Below, piece by piece: positions 21,774-32,449 of a stretch of DNA of 64,000 nt. This stretch comes from Macrosoma leucophasiata. Taxonomy: Eukaryota; Arthropoda; Insecta; Lepidoptera; Hedylidae. Every line of letters starts with the position of its first letter. Position 1 is the first letter of the stretch. The position numbers and the translations under genes are program-made. Under the pieces are notes generated by a model. The model made no database searches and was not told the DNA's origin. It worked only from the letters and a program-made list of their open reading frames with translations. The stretch covers positions 12,976,001 to 13,040,000 of the forward strand of contig JAWQUS010000026.1 of NCBI GenBank assembly GCA_036365455.1, written 5' to 3'.

Positions 21774-21843
21774 CCTGTTACATGGGCCAAAACGTAACCG
21801 GCGATTGTTCGTGACTGCATGCATTTAACTCTGCTTACCCCTT
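21774..21843 (+). repeat. tRNA-derived SINE (family B), 3' fragment
   Basis: cctgttacatgggccaaaac, gtaaccggcga, then gcatgcatttaactctgctt. Confidence 0.6.
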
Positions 21844-21894
21844 AAAATATATCATCAATAGATTTTACTGGCAATGCTCGCTTAAATAAAAAAC

Positions 21895-22073
21895 GTAAAT
21901 AACGTAACCAGTCCAACCTGTCATTCTTGCATCTCAAAGGGAGCAATCAAGGAGGAATGCGCATGTAAATGAGAATATTTTGCCCACCCGTGACAATTTG
22001 CCATTCGGCCGCAGATTTCAGCTGGTGATTATGGTTACCATGGCAACGGTATACTAAGGATTATCTGAACAAT
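21895..22073 (+). repeat. Diverged local repeat P, copy 2
   Basis: Second copy of the segment at 20972-21152, about 920 bases further on. The downstream gataagaatag motif is also shared, so the repeat unit probably extends beyond the conserved core. Confidence 0.65.
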
Positions 22074-22211
22074 GTTGCCACAGCCGAACGTAGTTACCTT
22101 TTTCTTAAGCTGTGGTTGTAACTGTATGTTTTTCTTATACTGTGGTGTTGCGATAAGAATAGTACGGCACGAATTTGATATAAAAATGATGTCTTTGTGT
22201 GATCCATCACA

Positions 22212-22476
22212 TCACTGGTGGTAGAGCTCCAGTGACGGAGTTCGCGGGCGTAGGCGCATTACCTAATATACTTGCCGCTAAATGGTAGTGTTCAGCACTA
22301 TCGTGTTCCCGTCAGGTGGTAATGTACAGCCCTGTAATTTCCGGCACAGAGGCATAACACCTTAGGCCTCAGGAGTGGCAACGCATCTGCATTTTGACCT
22401 CTGGTCATTGTGTGGGTCATCATCACTTAACATCAATGTGAACTGCATGCTTGTTTGCCACTTTTATATAAAAAAA
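22212..22476 (+). repeat. Family A copy
   Basis: tcactggtggtagagctcc to gccacttttatataaaaaaa, with small internal deletions. Confidence 0.8.
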
Positions 22477-22704
22477 GTAACTACTTGAATAGATTTTGTA
22501 AACGTCTAGTGTAGTATTCAGAATTCACGCAAAGAGTTTATAGTAGCTACGTTTGTGCATTTAAGCATCGTCGTGTGTGATTATTTAAAAGGAGAAACAT
22601 GGCTTAAAACTATCATTCGGCGGTAAAAAAAATAATAATACGGCACTACCAGCGCTCTTGAAGTTTATCATTCGTCCTACAAATTCTACATCACAGTAAA
22701 ATTG
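22477..22704. other. Nothing recognised
   Basis: Short unassigned stretch between a family A copy and local repeat P copy 3. Confidence 0.3.
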
Positions 22705-22866
22705 TAATGAACCCATTTAATTTGCCCGTCAATCAGTTAATACAGATCAAAGGAAGCAATATGCATGGAAATGTCTCATTTCGATCTCCCTGGACAATTT
22801 GCCAACCGACTGCAACGTTTCATTTCCAGTGTTTTTGACTGTAAGCACTGAGACAATCTAACTAAG
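22705..22866 (+). repeat. Diverged local repeat P, copy 3
   Basis: Weakest copy: atcaaaggaagcaatatgca, ctggacaatttgccaa, catttccagtg. Confidence 0.5.
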
Positions 22867-22872
22867 CTATGT

Positions 22873-23236
22873 AATAATATATAATTATGGTAACCCATTA
22901 CACGTCCCACTGCTGGGCACGAGTCTTTCCCCTTTTTGGGGGGAGGCCTGGCGCTTATTCCACCACGCTGTGGACAATGCGGATTGGTGGAGGCGGGTGG
23001 GTTAGTGGCCAACCCACTGTCGGATGTTTTCAAACCACCCATAAGGCCTCCGACAAGGTTTAACGACTGCTATCCATCGATAGCAACCGGGACCGACGGC
23101 TTAACGTGCCCTCCGAAGCACGGAAACGCGCATTTAATTTGCCACTAGCGGTCACCCATCACACTTCCCGACCGCGCCCGTAGTGCTTAACCGAGCATAT
23201 CGCTTACGATCTACACCAGCCGCTGGGCCATGCGCG
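22873..23236 (-). mobile_element. 5S-like SINE (family D), full length with 15-bp target duplication
   Basis: ctaactaagctatgt flanks the element exactly at 22858-22872 and 23237-23251, which fixes both ends of the family. The 3' end is (aat)n and the 5' end is gcgcgcatggcc. The 5S-like part spans about 23142-23210 on the minus strand (gcggtcaccc, accgcgcccg, gcttaacc). Confidence 0.85.
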
Positions 23237-23267
23237 CTAACTAAGCTATGTTCCTACTTAAATCATG

Positions 23268-23631
23268 TACCTTTTTTTTATGGCATCGCTTGTTATGTAA
23301 ATTGTCAGTGTCAAGTAAAACGATATTTCGTATTCTTATCAAGCAACGTAAAAGTCAGTCAGTCAGTCAATTTATCAGTCCATCAGACAGAGTCACAGTA
23401 ATTCGAGTAAAGCGATGGCTACTTTACCAGAACATTTGAAATGAAGTTTTGGTGGCAACCCGAAAAAACGTGTTTTCGCAATGTTATTCTATTTCACTAT
23501 ACACGAGCACTGTAATAAGCCTATATCAAACAAAATGCCACCAACTTTATTTAATATAACTCAAAAATACACCAAGAAAATCAAATAAAATAAGAGCACC
23601 ACACGCATTTTTTAAGGTTCCCGCCAAATAA
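23268..23631 (-). mobile_element. Family N element, copy 3
   Basis: Near full length: T run and tatggcatcgctt at the left, agtgtcaagtaaaacgatat, a (gtca)n run, cgagtaaagcgatggctact, gtgttttcgcaatgttattc, and ggttcccgccaaat at the 5' end. Confidence 0.75.
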
Positions 23632-24758
23632 CTCATTATGCACCTTATTGGTATGTATATATATTTTTAAAATTATCATGAACTAGCTGACTCGGATAAA
23701 GTCGTTTTGTCATACAATAATGTTGAAGCCATGGCCTTAAAAAAATTAAAAAAAAAACAGGCGGCTACCATCATCTATGCTATGGCATAAAATGTAAGAC
23801 CTCATATAAGGATGTTATCTCTATGAAATATAATAATATATTATGAAGTAACTACAATGCATCACCACATATGCTCGCAAAATAGAAAAAGAGTGCTATA
23901 AGATATAAGTTATAGGGCATGTGCGCATATAATAGTATATTGGTCGTAAAATCTTTAATGGGAGACAAAGGGATGATGCTGAGATCCCATAAAAAATGAG
24001 TTTTGTTAACATACTTTACTAAATTGCACCAAACCCCGCAGCGTATTTATTTTAGTTTCCAATGTCATTCGAATATATTTAAAGAAAGGGTGACTGACTG
24101 ATACATCAACACACAGCTCAAACCACTCACTGGACGGAACAAGTTGAAATTTTTGTAGGTTGAAATATGTTATGTTATGACATCTTTCGTCAAGCGTGAA
24201 GAAGTTTTCGAGAACAGATAGTCTATATTTCTAGTCTCACGTGCGAACTATTGGTGGTCACTGAAAAAAACACGTAAAATACCATTATATTTATTTTGCT
24301 GATCAGTCTCCGAAATGATTGAATTTATTTTCGAGAAACCGAATAATAATAATCATTAACTCTATTGAGAATTATTAATTACTACTAACTGCATACGCAA
24401 AGTTTATCTTCATTCATTTACAAAGCCTATTAATTTACCTAAGTACATACCTACATGCGTCGTAAAATTCCATATCGTTCTTCTCTTGTGCTAACGTCCC
24501 CCCACAAGATTATGCTTTCTTGTCAACCTTTTCCAAATGGTGTGGAAATGGTAGCGATGAACAATACAATTGCGCCGCAGCACGCGGCCGCATTTATCTT
24601 AACCGGCTTAACTATTTGTCCCAGAAATTTCAATATAGAACGAATAGGGCTTTTCAATCATCTTCGTAGGTGTGGTTATGCTCTTAATAGCGACTCATCA
24701 TGAAATCGTATTTTATAGATATTAAAGGCCATTGAAAGGTGGTACTTTGGTGGTACTT
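23632..24758. other. AT-rich stretch with group J traces
   Basis: aactagctgactcggataaa near 23683 and ccactcactggacggaacaa near 24123 are group J-like. An 82-codon frame at 24455-24703 has no recognisable domain. Confidence 0.35.
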
Positions 24759-25046
24759 TTTTACTGGTGGTAGAGCTCCAGTGACGGAGCTCGCGGGCGT
24801 AGGCACCACCGCATTACCTAATATACTTGCCGCTAAATGATAGTGTTCATCACTATCGTGTTCCGGTCAGGTGGTAATGTACGGCCCTGTAATTTCCGGC
24901 ACAGAGGCATAACACCTAATGTCTTAGGAGTGGCAGCGCATCTGCATTTTGACCTCTGGTCATTGTGTGGTTGTCTATAGGCTGCAGTCATCGCTTAACA
25001 TCAATGTGAACTGCATGCTTGTTTGCCACTTTTATTACATAAAAAA
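24759..25046 (+). repeat. Family A, full-length copy
   Basis: ttactggtggtagagctcca to gccacttttattacataaaa. Confidence 0.8.
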
Positions 25047-25399
25047 GGGTCATAATAGCTACCATGTTTAAAGCAATCGCAGCGTCATTGCCTGATTTTT
25101 CCACCCGTATATTTCCAACTGTACCTTTCGACGTTCTCGTAAAAAGCGACCCAATATAATTGAAGGAAGGATGTGGATTACCATCGCATGAATATAAACG
25201 TAATTGTAAGCTTCAACACTAGTGTGAGACCAACTTTAGTAGTATATTTCACGATGGCCTCATATGAACACGCAAGTTTGTGTTTATGATACAAATTTGT
25301 AGTTCGTTTGAATTACAAAGTAAATTTTCTGTTGAAAGAATAACTTCGCACGTATTGTTTATTTTGAGGTGTTGAGCAGAAGTGGTCATGTATATAATA
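25047..25399. other. Nothing recognised
   Basis: No coding or repeat signal seen. Confidence 0.3.
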
Positions 25400-25498
25400 A
25401 AATACGCTTACACTCACAGCCCCACAGTAGGTATAAACCTGTGTCAGACCCGAAACAAATATAACTGTAGGCCTTACAGATATTTGTGTCCTATTAAT
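25400..25498 (-). repeat. tRNA-derived SINE (family E), 3' part
   Basis: aaaatacgcttacactcaca, gccccacagtaggtataaac, then acccgaaacaaata. The tRNA-like head is missing. Confidence 0.6.
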
Positions 25499-25542
25499 TA
25501 AAATTGTATACTTTGTCTAAGACTTTGGAATAACATCTAAAA

Positions 25543-25920
25543 TTTTTTTTTATTATTGATTTATTCAGTACATTTCAAAATACACTTTTATACAATAAGT
25601 ACCGCACCACGAAAACCTCACAGGGTTTATCTGGGCGCCGGTGAGTCGCTAATTTTAGGCTTAGTGTAGTACCTTTTTAATTTATTACAGAAAAATTTAT
25701 GGTTTGTACTATACATAATTTGCAAATCTACAGGAAGTTTATTTAAATAATGAGATATTAGATAACTTATCACTCTAGTCCCATAGAGGTTGTTGCTTTT
25801 TGGCAGAATATACTTGTTTCGATTTATGAGTGTTCTCATGTATACAGGTCTTATATTTTCCACGAGAGAATCTAAGTTATTGTTTTCAGACAAAATTAAG
25901 TATTCAAAATATTCATTTTA
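25543..25920 (-). pseudogene. Probable LINE pol C-terminus with AATAAA and A run
   Basis: The minus strand has an 88-codon open stretch (25627-25893) with no catalytic motif. It is followed by an untranslated part with aataaatcaataat and an A run at about 25544-25552, so it looks like a 5'-truncated retrotransposon or retrocopy. The pattern 'YGTRVISYLISHYLNKLP ... NKLKRYY' resembles the last residues of LINE reverse-transcriptase proteins. No motif is diagnostic, and a processed pseudogene of a host gene remains possible. Confidence 0.4.
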
Positions 25921-26467
25921 AGTATTCAAATTAAGTATGGAAAACTAAAACACTCCACCATTAAAAAAACTCTACCATTACAAATCAGTTTATCAGTTTA
26001 AGTAGTGGGTGGTGAATACTAAATGTTTACAGACTTTATATACTCATAGCTGCGTTGTGTCGTCGATGACTAGACCTCATACTGCTCATAGTACCCTTAA
26101 CTAAAACTCTACTAACCTACTATCGGTTATCGCACATATACTGAAGACCAAACTATAATCCCATATTTCTTATTCGAACGCTAAAGTTTTGCGGGCAAAG
26201 TTTCGTGTGTATCTTTCACAAATGGCATGGCTTGTGCGGTTGGGTGATGTTTATTTTTCTTACATCGTGTGCTCTTTTGCTAATAATTTATGTAGATTGC
26301 TTCTTTTCAGTGTGTTATTTTTATTGGGTATATTTTATTTTATGTAGCGAAAGGACGGTCGATTTGCGCATTGTACATTCAATGTATTTGCTCGTGCTAA
26401 TTATGTCTACGGGATAATTATCTTTTCTGTGTGATGGGTTCCCTATTGAAAAGATGGACGCATTAAA
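25921..26467. other. Nothing recognised
   Basis: A 70-codon plus-strand frame at 26205-26417 is hydrophobic but lies in AT-rich sequence with no other support. Confidence 0.3.
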
Positions 26468-26475
26468 TTACTACC

Positions 26476-26677
26476 ATACCGCGGACACTCCGCCAAAATT
26501 CCATACAATTTCCACAGACTTCAATCAGTGACGTGTATTTACACGTGCACCTGTGTGCGTAGCACGTAGAAAATACCAACCGTCGCCCATAAGAGGGGAG
26601 GAGGTTGGGCGATGCGGGGAAATCGGGCGGGACGTCGAAGTGTCCATTCTATACGTAGTATTATTACATATTCTCTG
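26476..26677 (-). mobile_element. MITE-like element (family F), copy 1
   Basis: One of three copies of about 200-220 bp (others 34044-34265 and 50809-51024) with the same ends. Flanked by ttactacc / ttactact (26468-26475, 26678-26685), an 8-base duplication with one difference. Core blocks: gtgacgtgta, gtagcacgtag, gtcgcccataagagggg, gacgtcgaagtgtccattct. The inverted ends are weak (CA...TG), so hAT membership is only suggested. Confidence 0.6.
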
Positions 26678-26790
26678 TTACTACTACGATTTCTCGAGCG
26701 TCTATTTGTCCGTCTGTCACAGTCTTCAAAACTATTAAGACGATTGAATTAAAATTTGGTAATATGTAAAGCGGCAACCCAAACATGTTC

Positions 26791-27076
26791 TTTTTTTCTG
26801 TTATAAAAGTGGCAAACAAGCGTGCAGTTCACATTGATGTTAAGTGATGACTGCAGCCTATAGACACCCACATAATGACCAGAGGTCAAAATGCAAATGC
26901 GCTGCCACTCCTGAGGCATTAGGTGTTATGCCTCTGTGCCGGAAATTACAGAGCCGTACATTACCACCTGACCGGAACACGATAGTGCTGAACACTACCA
27001 TTTAACGGCAAGTATATTAGGTAATGCGGTGGTGCCTACGCCCGCGAGCTCCGTCACTGGAGCTCTACCACCAGTA
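26791..27076 (-). repeat. Family A, full-length copy
   Basis: T run, gttataaaagtggcaaacaa, to ctctaccaccagtaa. Confidence 0.8.
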
Positions 27077-27575
27077 AGTAGTATATGTATATTAATACAT
27101 ATTCGTCATTTCATGATAATAAAGGCAAATCGATAACATGAATAAAATAAATAGAGTTCAGTTAAATTGAAATCCGTCCCCAAAGTTACGCCATACGCAA
27201 TATGGGCCACCGTAATTAAGTCAACCGCTTAACGTACACTAATCAAAGTTCAGCCAAAAGTTTACGCTGAATATTGTATAATGAAAACTTAACGCATTTT
27301 AATAAATAGCTTCCCCTGGGCTTAAACGGCTCTTAAAACTAGATATATCCCTTGAGTAACTCTGCAAATATTATATTATATTAATTAAGCTCTTTTGCTT
27401 ACCCCTGAGTAAATCTTAAAAGCATTAAGGTTAGGTGAAATTGCTATTTATAATTTAAAGGCGTAACATGTTTAAGATGGGGGTTATTGGAAAATATTAA
27501 CTAAAAAGAATAGCTTTTTAAAGATGCAACCTTACCATACCTTCTTAAAAATTTTCTTTTTATTTTTAATTTATC
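27077..27575. other. AT-rich stretch, nothing recognised
   Basis: No coding or repeat signal seen. Confidence 0.3.
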
Positions 27576-27642
27576 AATATGTACTTCAAAAAGAAAAAAA
27601 CACAAAATATTGTTGTGTTTTTTTCTTTTTGAAGAACATATT
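27576..27642. repeat. Palindrome with 30-base arms
   Basis: cttcaaaaagaaaaaaac at 27584 onward pairs perfectly over 22 bases with 27613-27634 around a 7-base loop. After one mismatch the pairing continues with aatatgt / acatatt. Confidence 0.9.
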
Positions 27643-27648
27643 CCTAAT

Positions 27649-27925
27649 AACAAACAAGCATGCAGTTCATAATGATGTTAAGAGATGACTGCAGCCTATT
27701 GACACCCACACAAAGACCAATGTCAAAATGCAGATGCGTTACAACTCCTGAGGCCTAAGGTGTTATACCTCAGTTTTTAGGAAATTACAGGGCTAGTACA
27801 GTACATTACCACCTGACCGAAACATGATAGTGCTGAACACTACCATTTAGCGGCAAGTGTATTAGGTAATGCGGTGGTGCCTACGTCCGCGAACTCCGTC
27901 ACTGGAGCTCTCTACCTGGTGGTAA
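27649..27925 (-). repeat. Family A copy
   Basis: aacaaacaagcatgcagttc to actggagctctctacc. It abuts the palindrome at 27576-27642 where the T run would be expected. Confidence 0.75.
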
Positions 27926-28324
27926 AGTTACTGGAGTAAAAATACATGCAAGACCGATGACCCACTGTGTATTTATATTTAGACAACTACTAGATACGCA
28001 AAAAAGGTATATTTAATACACTGCAATAAAAAAAGCGAAATGCATAAATGCTAATGATAAAACGGATCCATCCATATAACGCGTGAATGAAAAACCCTTA
28101 CGAAAAAATGAAATGGGCTTGCTTGCCAAGTTTTGTTGAACAAAACCAAGTTGCCTGTATTACCGACCGCAGTTTTTCACAATGCACCAACTTTAGGTAT
28201 TCATTGAGACTAAATTCTAGACTTCGTGAGAATTCGGAGGTCGGTGAGCGGCGATGGTGTAGGGTTGGCACAGAGCTCCAAATTAAATATTTATTATATC
28301 ACTTTCAATACATATTACTATTAT
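27926..28324. other. Nothing recognised
   Basis: A 79-codon frame at 28087-28326 shows no recognisable domain. Confidence 0.3.
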
Positions 28325-28460
28325 AAAGTAAAAACCCCTATTTTCTCTGTCTGTATGTATGCGCTAATCTCGAAGAGTTGTGAAACGATTTTGTTCCAGT
28401 TTAAAATGTTGAAAAGAGGGTTTTCTGTGGAAGGTTTATATATATTTTTTATTAAATTTT
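28325..28460 (+). repeat. Group J dispersed repeat, fragment
   Basis: gcgctaatctcgaagagttg, then aaaagagggttttctgtgga. Confidence 0.35.
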
Positions 28461-28562
28461 ATTAATTTATTTATTCCAGGCAATATATAATTTATAAATA
28501 CCGTTATATATTTACCGAGGTATCACGGTTTCTTTCAAAGAAGTCGGGCGCCTCCCCTCGTA

Positions 28563-28790
28563 TAAAATATAATAAATGCTACTCGTGAGAAGCCGAGGCG
28601 AGTCGCTAGTTACTATATATATTGTGAAAGTGGTAATAAAGAATGCATACTAAAGCAACAGCAACTAAGTACAAACTACAGTCTAAAGACTTCATTATTT
28701 AAAGAAGGTGGTATATGAGTCTGCAATTTTTTTATATAACGTAGGTGGCAAGCAAGCACGCAGTTCACATGGATGTTAAGTGATGACTAC
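28563..28790 (+). repeat. 228-bp direct duplication, left copy
   Basis: Nearly identical to 29065-29292 (only a handful of base differences). Includes agaagccgaggcgagtcgct and the start of an old family A copy (ggtggcaagcaagcacgcag), and stops abruptly at tgatgactac. Confidence 0.9.
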
Positions 28791-28814
28791 TGGTAAATCT
28801 ATGCAATTATCAAC

Positions 28815-28960
28815 GAAGGAGTACAATGTAATAATATATCGGTGTCACTGGTTGTCATACGCATGGGAACTATTTAGGATGTCAGTGACATCACTTTGGC
28901 TTAGATTTGGATTCAACGTGTTGTTTGACGCCGTCTATTCTTATTCTTTTAGGCTACTTT
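28815..28960 (+). repeat. Dispersed repeat Q, copy 1
   Basis: ggtgtcactggttgtc, tacgcat, aggatgtcagtgacatcact and ttcaacgtgttgttt are shared with 32088-32215. Confidence 0.6.
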
Positions 28961-29064
28961 CAGTCTGTAGCGTGTCGCCGGTCGCGTACGCGCGCGACCG
29001 TTGCAATTTGTATGAAGCTCCATAGTGGCTTTCATTGTGCCGCGTGCTTGCCGGTAGCGTAGCG

Positions 29065-29292
29065 TAAAATATAATAAATGCTACTCGTGAGAAGCCGAGG
29101 CGAGTCGCTAGTTACTATATTTATTGTGAAAGTGATAATAAAGAATGCATACTAAAGCAACAGCAACTAAGTACATACTACGGTCTAAAGACTTCATTAT
29201 TTAAAGAAGGTGGTATATGAGTTTGCAATTTTTTTATATAACGTAGGTGGCAAGCAAGCACGCAGTTCACATGGATGTTAAGTGATGACTAC
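29065..29292 (+). repeat. 228-bp direct duplication, right copy
   Basis: Here the family A sequence continues past the duplicated part (to about 29505), so this is the parental arrangement. Confidence 0.9.
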
Positions 29293-29505
29293 AGCCTATA
29301 GACATCTACACAAAAACCAGAAGTCAAAATGAAGATGCGTTGCCACCCATCAGGCCTTAGTTGTTATGTCTCTGTTAAAGTTATCACGGGGCTATATATT
29401 ACCGTCTCACGATAGTGCTGAACACTACCATTTGGCGTCAGATAGATTAAGTAATGCGGTGATGCCTATGCCCCCAAGTCCTTACACTAGGACTCTATGA
29501 CCAGT
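29232..29505 (-). repeat. Family A, older subfamily copy
   Basis: ttttttatataacgtaggtg, then tcacgatagtgctgaacact, to tacactaggactctatgacc. Confidence 0.65.
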
Positions 29506-29539
29506 TAAATATTGCATGTTTATATAAATTACGTGTCAC

Positions 29540-29722
29540 TCTCTTACACATTGTGTTTGTCCGCGATGGACTCGTAAACTATTTACCGATTTTAATAAAA
29601 CTTGCACACCGTGTGCATTTTGATCTAACTTACCAGATAGCGTACATCTCAATTTATAGTTGCAATATTATGCAAGTACCTAAATTGCACCCGTGCGAAG
29701 CCGGTGCGGGCTGCTAGTTGCA
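29540..29722 (+). repeat. Group J dispersed repeat
   Basis: ttttaataaaacttgcacac and the end cgtgcgaagccggtgcgggc. Confidence 0.5.
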
Positions 29723-29733
29723 TATAAAACGAG

Positions 29734-31024
29734 TAGGTTGGGGAAAAAGTCTTTTCGCATTATAGTATGTATGAACTTGTAATAAAAACTCTTTGGCTGT
29801 AGTATTTGTATATGGCTGGTTTTGGTATCATTGAAAGTTAAAATTTTAAAGAACATAATTCCAAATTCAAATTAGGCAAATGTGTGATTTTTATTTGTTT
29901 TTCGTACTGTCAAGATGAGTGAATCTAATGAAGAAATTCGATACATTTTAAAAAATTACTACAAAAAAGGTAAAAATGCAACGCAAGCCGCGAAAAAAAT
30001 TTGCGATGTTTATGGACCTAGTGCAGTGTCTGTGAGAGTAGCACAAATTTGGTTTAATCGTTTTCGATCCGGCAATTTTGATGTCAAAGATCCACCTCGC
30101 TCTGGTCGCCCTATTACGGATAAAATGGATGCCATTTTTGAAAAAGTGGATCAAGATCGACATATCAGTAGTTACGACGTATCTGAAGAACTGAGAATTG
30201 ATCACAAAACAGTTTTGGCGCATTTGAAAAAAGCTGGGTACAAAAAAAGGCTCGATATTTCGGTACCTCACGAGCTCACTGAAAGAAACCCTAATGAACC
30301 GTGTACTCATTTGTGATTCTTTATTACGACGTAATGAAACCGAATCATTTTTGAAGAAGCTGATAACTGGTGATAAAAAGTGGATCACGTACGACAAGAA
30401 CGTGCGAAAAAGGTCGTGGTCTAAGGCCGGTCAGGCTTCACAGACTGTGGCGAAACCCGGGTTAACACGCAATAAGGTGATGTTGTGTGAGTGGTGGGAT
30501 TGGAAGGGAATTATTCATTATGAGCTATTAACACCAGGCAGGACTATCGATTCTGAACTCCACTGCGAACAACTGATGAGATTAAAGCAAGAAGTTGAGA
30601 GAAAGCGGCCGGAATTGATCAACAGAAGGGGTGTGGTGTTTCATCATGATAACGCTAGACCTCACACATCTATAGCCACTCAGCAAAAATTAAGAGAGTT
30701 AGGCTGGGAGGTGTTAATGCATCCGCCGTATAGTCCTGACCTTGCACCTTCAGATTTCCACCTGTTTCGGTCTCTTCAGAATTCTTTATGCAATGTTAGG
30801 TTAACATCACGAGCGGACTGCCAAATCCACTTGTCGCGGTATTTTGATGAGAAGTCTCAAATTTTTTATAGCAATTCGATCATATGTCCCTCCCTACCTA
30901 CAAGATGGCAAAAGGTTATCGAACAAAATGGTACATACATTCTTTAGTTAAATTTAAATAAACTATATTAAAAAATGTTTTGAATTATCTTAAAAAATGC
31001 GAAGAAACTTTTTCCCCAACCTTA
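29734..31024 (+). mobile_element. mariner element, near complete
   Basis: Terminal inverted repeats ggttggggaaaaagtctttt (29736-29755) and, reversed, ggttggggaaaaagtttctt at the right (to 31021) are flanked by TA on both sides. Length about 1.29 kb, as expected for mariner. It encodes one transposase with a frameshift. A second copy of the same subfamily starts at 59510. Confidence 0.9.
29915..30947 (+). pseudogene. mariner transposase (DD34D), one frameshift
   Basis: Cut-and-paste transposase. The N-terminal part (29915-30286) has the paired helix-turn-helix region, with 'VAQIWFNRFRSGNF' and 'PPRSGRP', and ends in the linker motif PHELTER. The catalytic part (about 30288-30947) shows all three acidic residues: D in ITGDKKW, D in HHDNARPH, and D in LAPSD, with 34 residues between the last two. 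The two parts are in different frames; the break lies in the c run at 30288-30292, one base too many for a continuous frame. Canonical WVPHELTE is here SVPHELTE. This copy cannot make active protein without the frameshift being bypassed. The family resembles the Hsmar1/cecropia mariners by motif. Confidence 0.9.
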
Positions 31025-31201
31025 TATTTTTTGTGTCATACTGTTAAAGGCAAGATTGACAACCCTACGCCTAGCCGCAGCTATTACAGCAATCTTTCAA
31101 TTACGACAATTCTAAATACATTTGATGGTTCACTCGAAAGTACTGAAGGCCGCACAGCTGCAGTGGATAATGTAGATTAGATCATTTGACTAGAACAAAT
31201 A

Positions 31202-31698
31202 GGTTAGGATCCCACTGCAGTATAATTTCGTTTATCCAGATATGCTGCATATATAATTTTTCGCATAGTTAAATTATTACCCAATAAAAAATTGAAAATT
31301 TTTTTTGGGAAACAATTTTTAAAATTAGTATAATATTGTCCACTTTACGGCAATATGTATAAAGACTCTAAAAATCACGGCTGCGCTTGCGCACTTGGCC
31401 GCCTCTTAATATTTTCGTTCCGCCCCGATATTTTTTTTCGTCCATAACGTACATACGAGTATGTATTATTTTTGTATCGAATTTCAGTTAATTTTTTTCT
31501 TATTATTATGATATACGGGAGCCCAATTAAATCGGCCGCAAATAAGAGTAATAATGAAATTAAAAATACTTGCCGCCAAATTTTGATAGGCAACTAGTGG
31601 ATATACGAGTACATATTCTCTAGATTATAAACAAGCGTAAAAATTAAGTTTGCAGCATATCTGGATGAACGAAATGATTGTGCAGTGGGATCCTAACT
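31202..31698. mobile_element. TA-type MITE (family I), complete copy
   Basis: Inverted ends of about 46 bases: ggttaggatcccactgca at the left and tgcagtgggatcctaact at the right, both continuing through tccagatatgctgca. TA flanks both ends (31200-31201, 31699-31700), pointing to Tc1/mariner-type mobilisation. No coding capacity. Partial relatives at 16568-17205 and 19418-19856. Confidence 0.8.
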
Positions 31699-31701
31699 TA
31701 A

Positions 31702-32084
31702 AAGTAGTAAATCGGTTTGAGTCAGTCGTTTTTAACGCTTAATTTTAAGTTTGCATATCCCAGGGGAAAAACGTGACCCTACCTGTGTGTTTCATGTACC
31801 ATGATAGCTAGAGAGTTGAAATTTTCAAAGATTATGTATTTCTGTTGCCGCTATAACAAAAAATACTCCGGCTACAACTTCAATACACACATCATTTTAT
31901 AGAATTCGTTTCACATCTGTAAAACATTGGGAAATCTAACTCCTTGAACTTCATAACAATCAGATGTTACCTTTAAGACCTTTTAATAAATGACTTTGAA
32001 ACAATTTATTGATTTTGGGGTAAGTATATTTCACGGACTGGTATATACCATGTGGACTATACCATGATCAACTAAGGCGTATAA
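31702..32084. repeat. Mostly unassigned, with a family C fragment
   Basis: 31795-31875 (atgatagctagagagttgaa, tttctgttgccgctataac) resembles the middle of family C on the minus strand. The rest is unassigned. Confidence 0.35.
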
Positions 32085-32087
32085 TAT

Positions 32088-32215
32088 ATAATATACTGGT
32101 GTCACTGGTTGTCGTACGCATAAGAACTACTTAGGATGTCAGTGACATCACTTTGGCTTAGCTCTGGCTTCAACGTGTTGTTTAACGCCGTCTATTCTTA
32201 TGGCTGATTGGTCTG
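32088..32215 (+). repeat. Dispersed repeat Q, copy 2
   Basis: Matches 28815-28960 (ggtgtcactggttgtcgtac, atgtcagtgacatcactttg). Confidence 0.6.
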
Positions 32216-32221
32216 TGATTC

Positions 32222-32320
32222 TTATAGACTGAGTGTGCGGCAGAGATAATGCTCTACGAAGCCGAAACTAGCCGAATATCTCTTTTCTAAACTCGATAGC
32301 ACTGTACAATCGGAAAGAAA
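32222..32320 (+). mobile_element. MITE (family G), right half
   Basis: gcggcagagataatgctcta, cgaagccgaaactagccga, then actcgatagcactgtacaat. Confidence 0.5.
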
Positions 32321-32358
32321 ATCTAGAATTGTTTCTAAGAAAATCTAGAATTGTTTCT
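32315..32358. repeat. Two tandem 22-base units
   Basis: aagaaaatctagaattgttt plus ct, repeated head to tail. Confidence 0.85.
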
Positions 32359-32449
32359 CGTTCCTTTTTAAACAAATATTTCTGTTAGGTCACTATTATT
32401 ATTTATCGTGTAAAATTCAAATAATTACAATCTGAAAAAAGAGAGTCGA

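Noticed and set aside
22873..23236. A 5S ribosomal RNA gene
   Set aside because: The similarity stops short of full 5S, the 5' domain is changed, and the unit continues for about 250 bases to a SINE tail with a target duplication.
24455..24703. 82-codon frame, possible small gene
   Set aside because: No domain, no promoter or splice context, and length within the chance range.
28563..29292. A miniature terminal-repeat retrotransposon (228-bp direct repeats)
   Set aside because: The direct repeat contains part of a family A copy that continues outside the right repeat, and I see no primer-binding site or polypurine tract.
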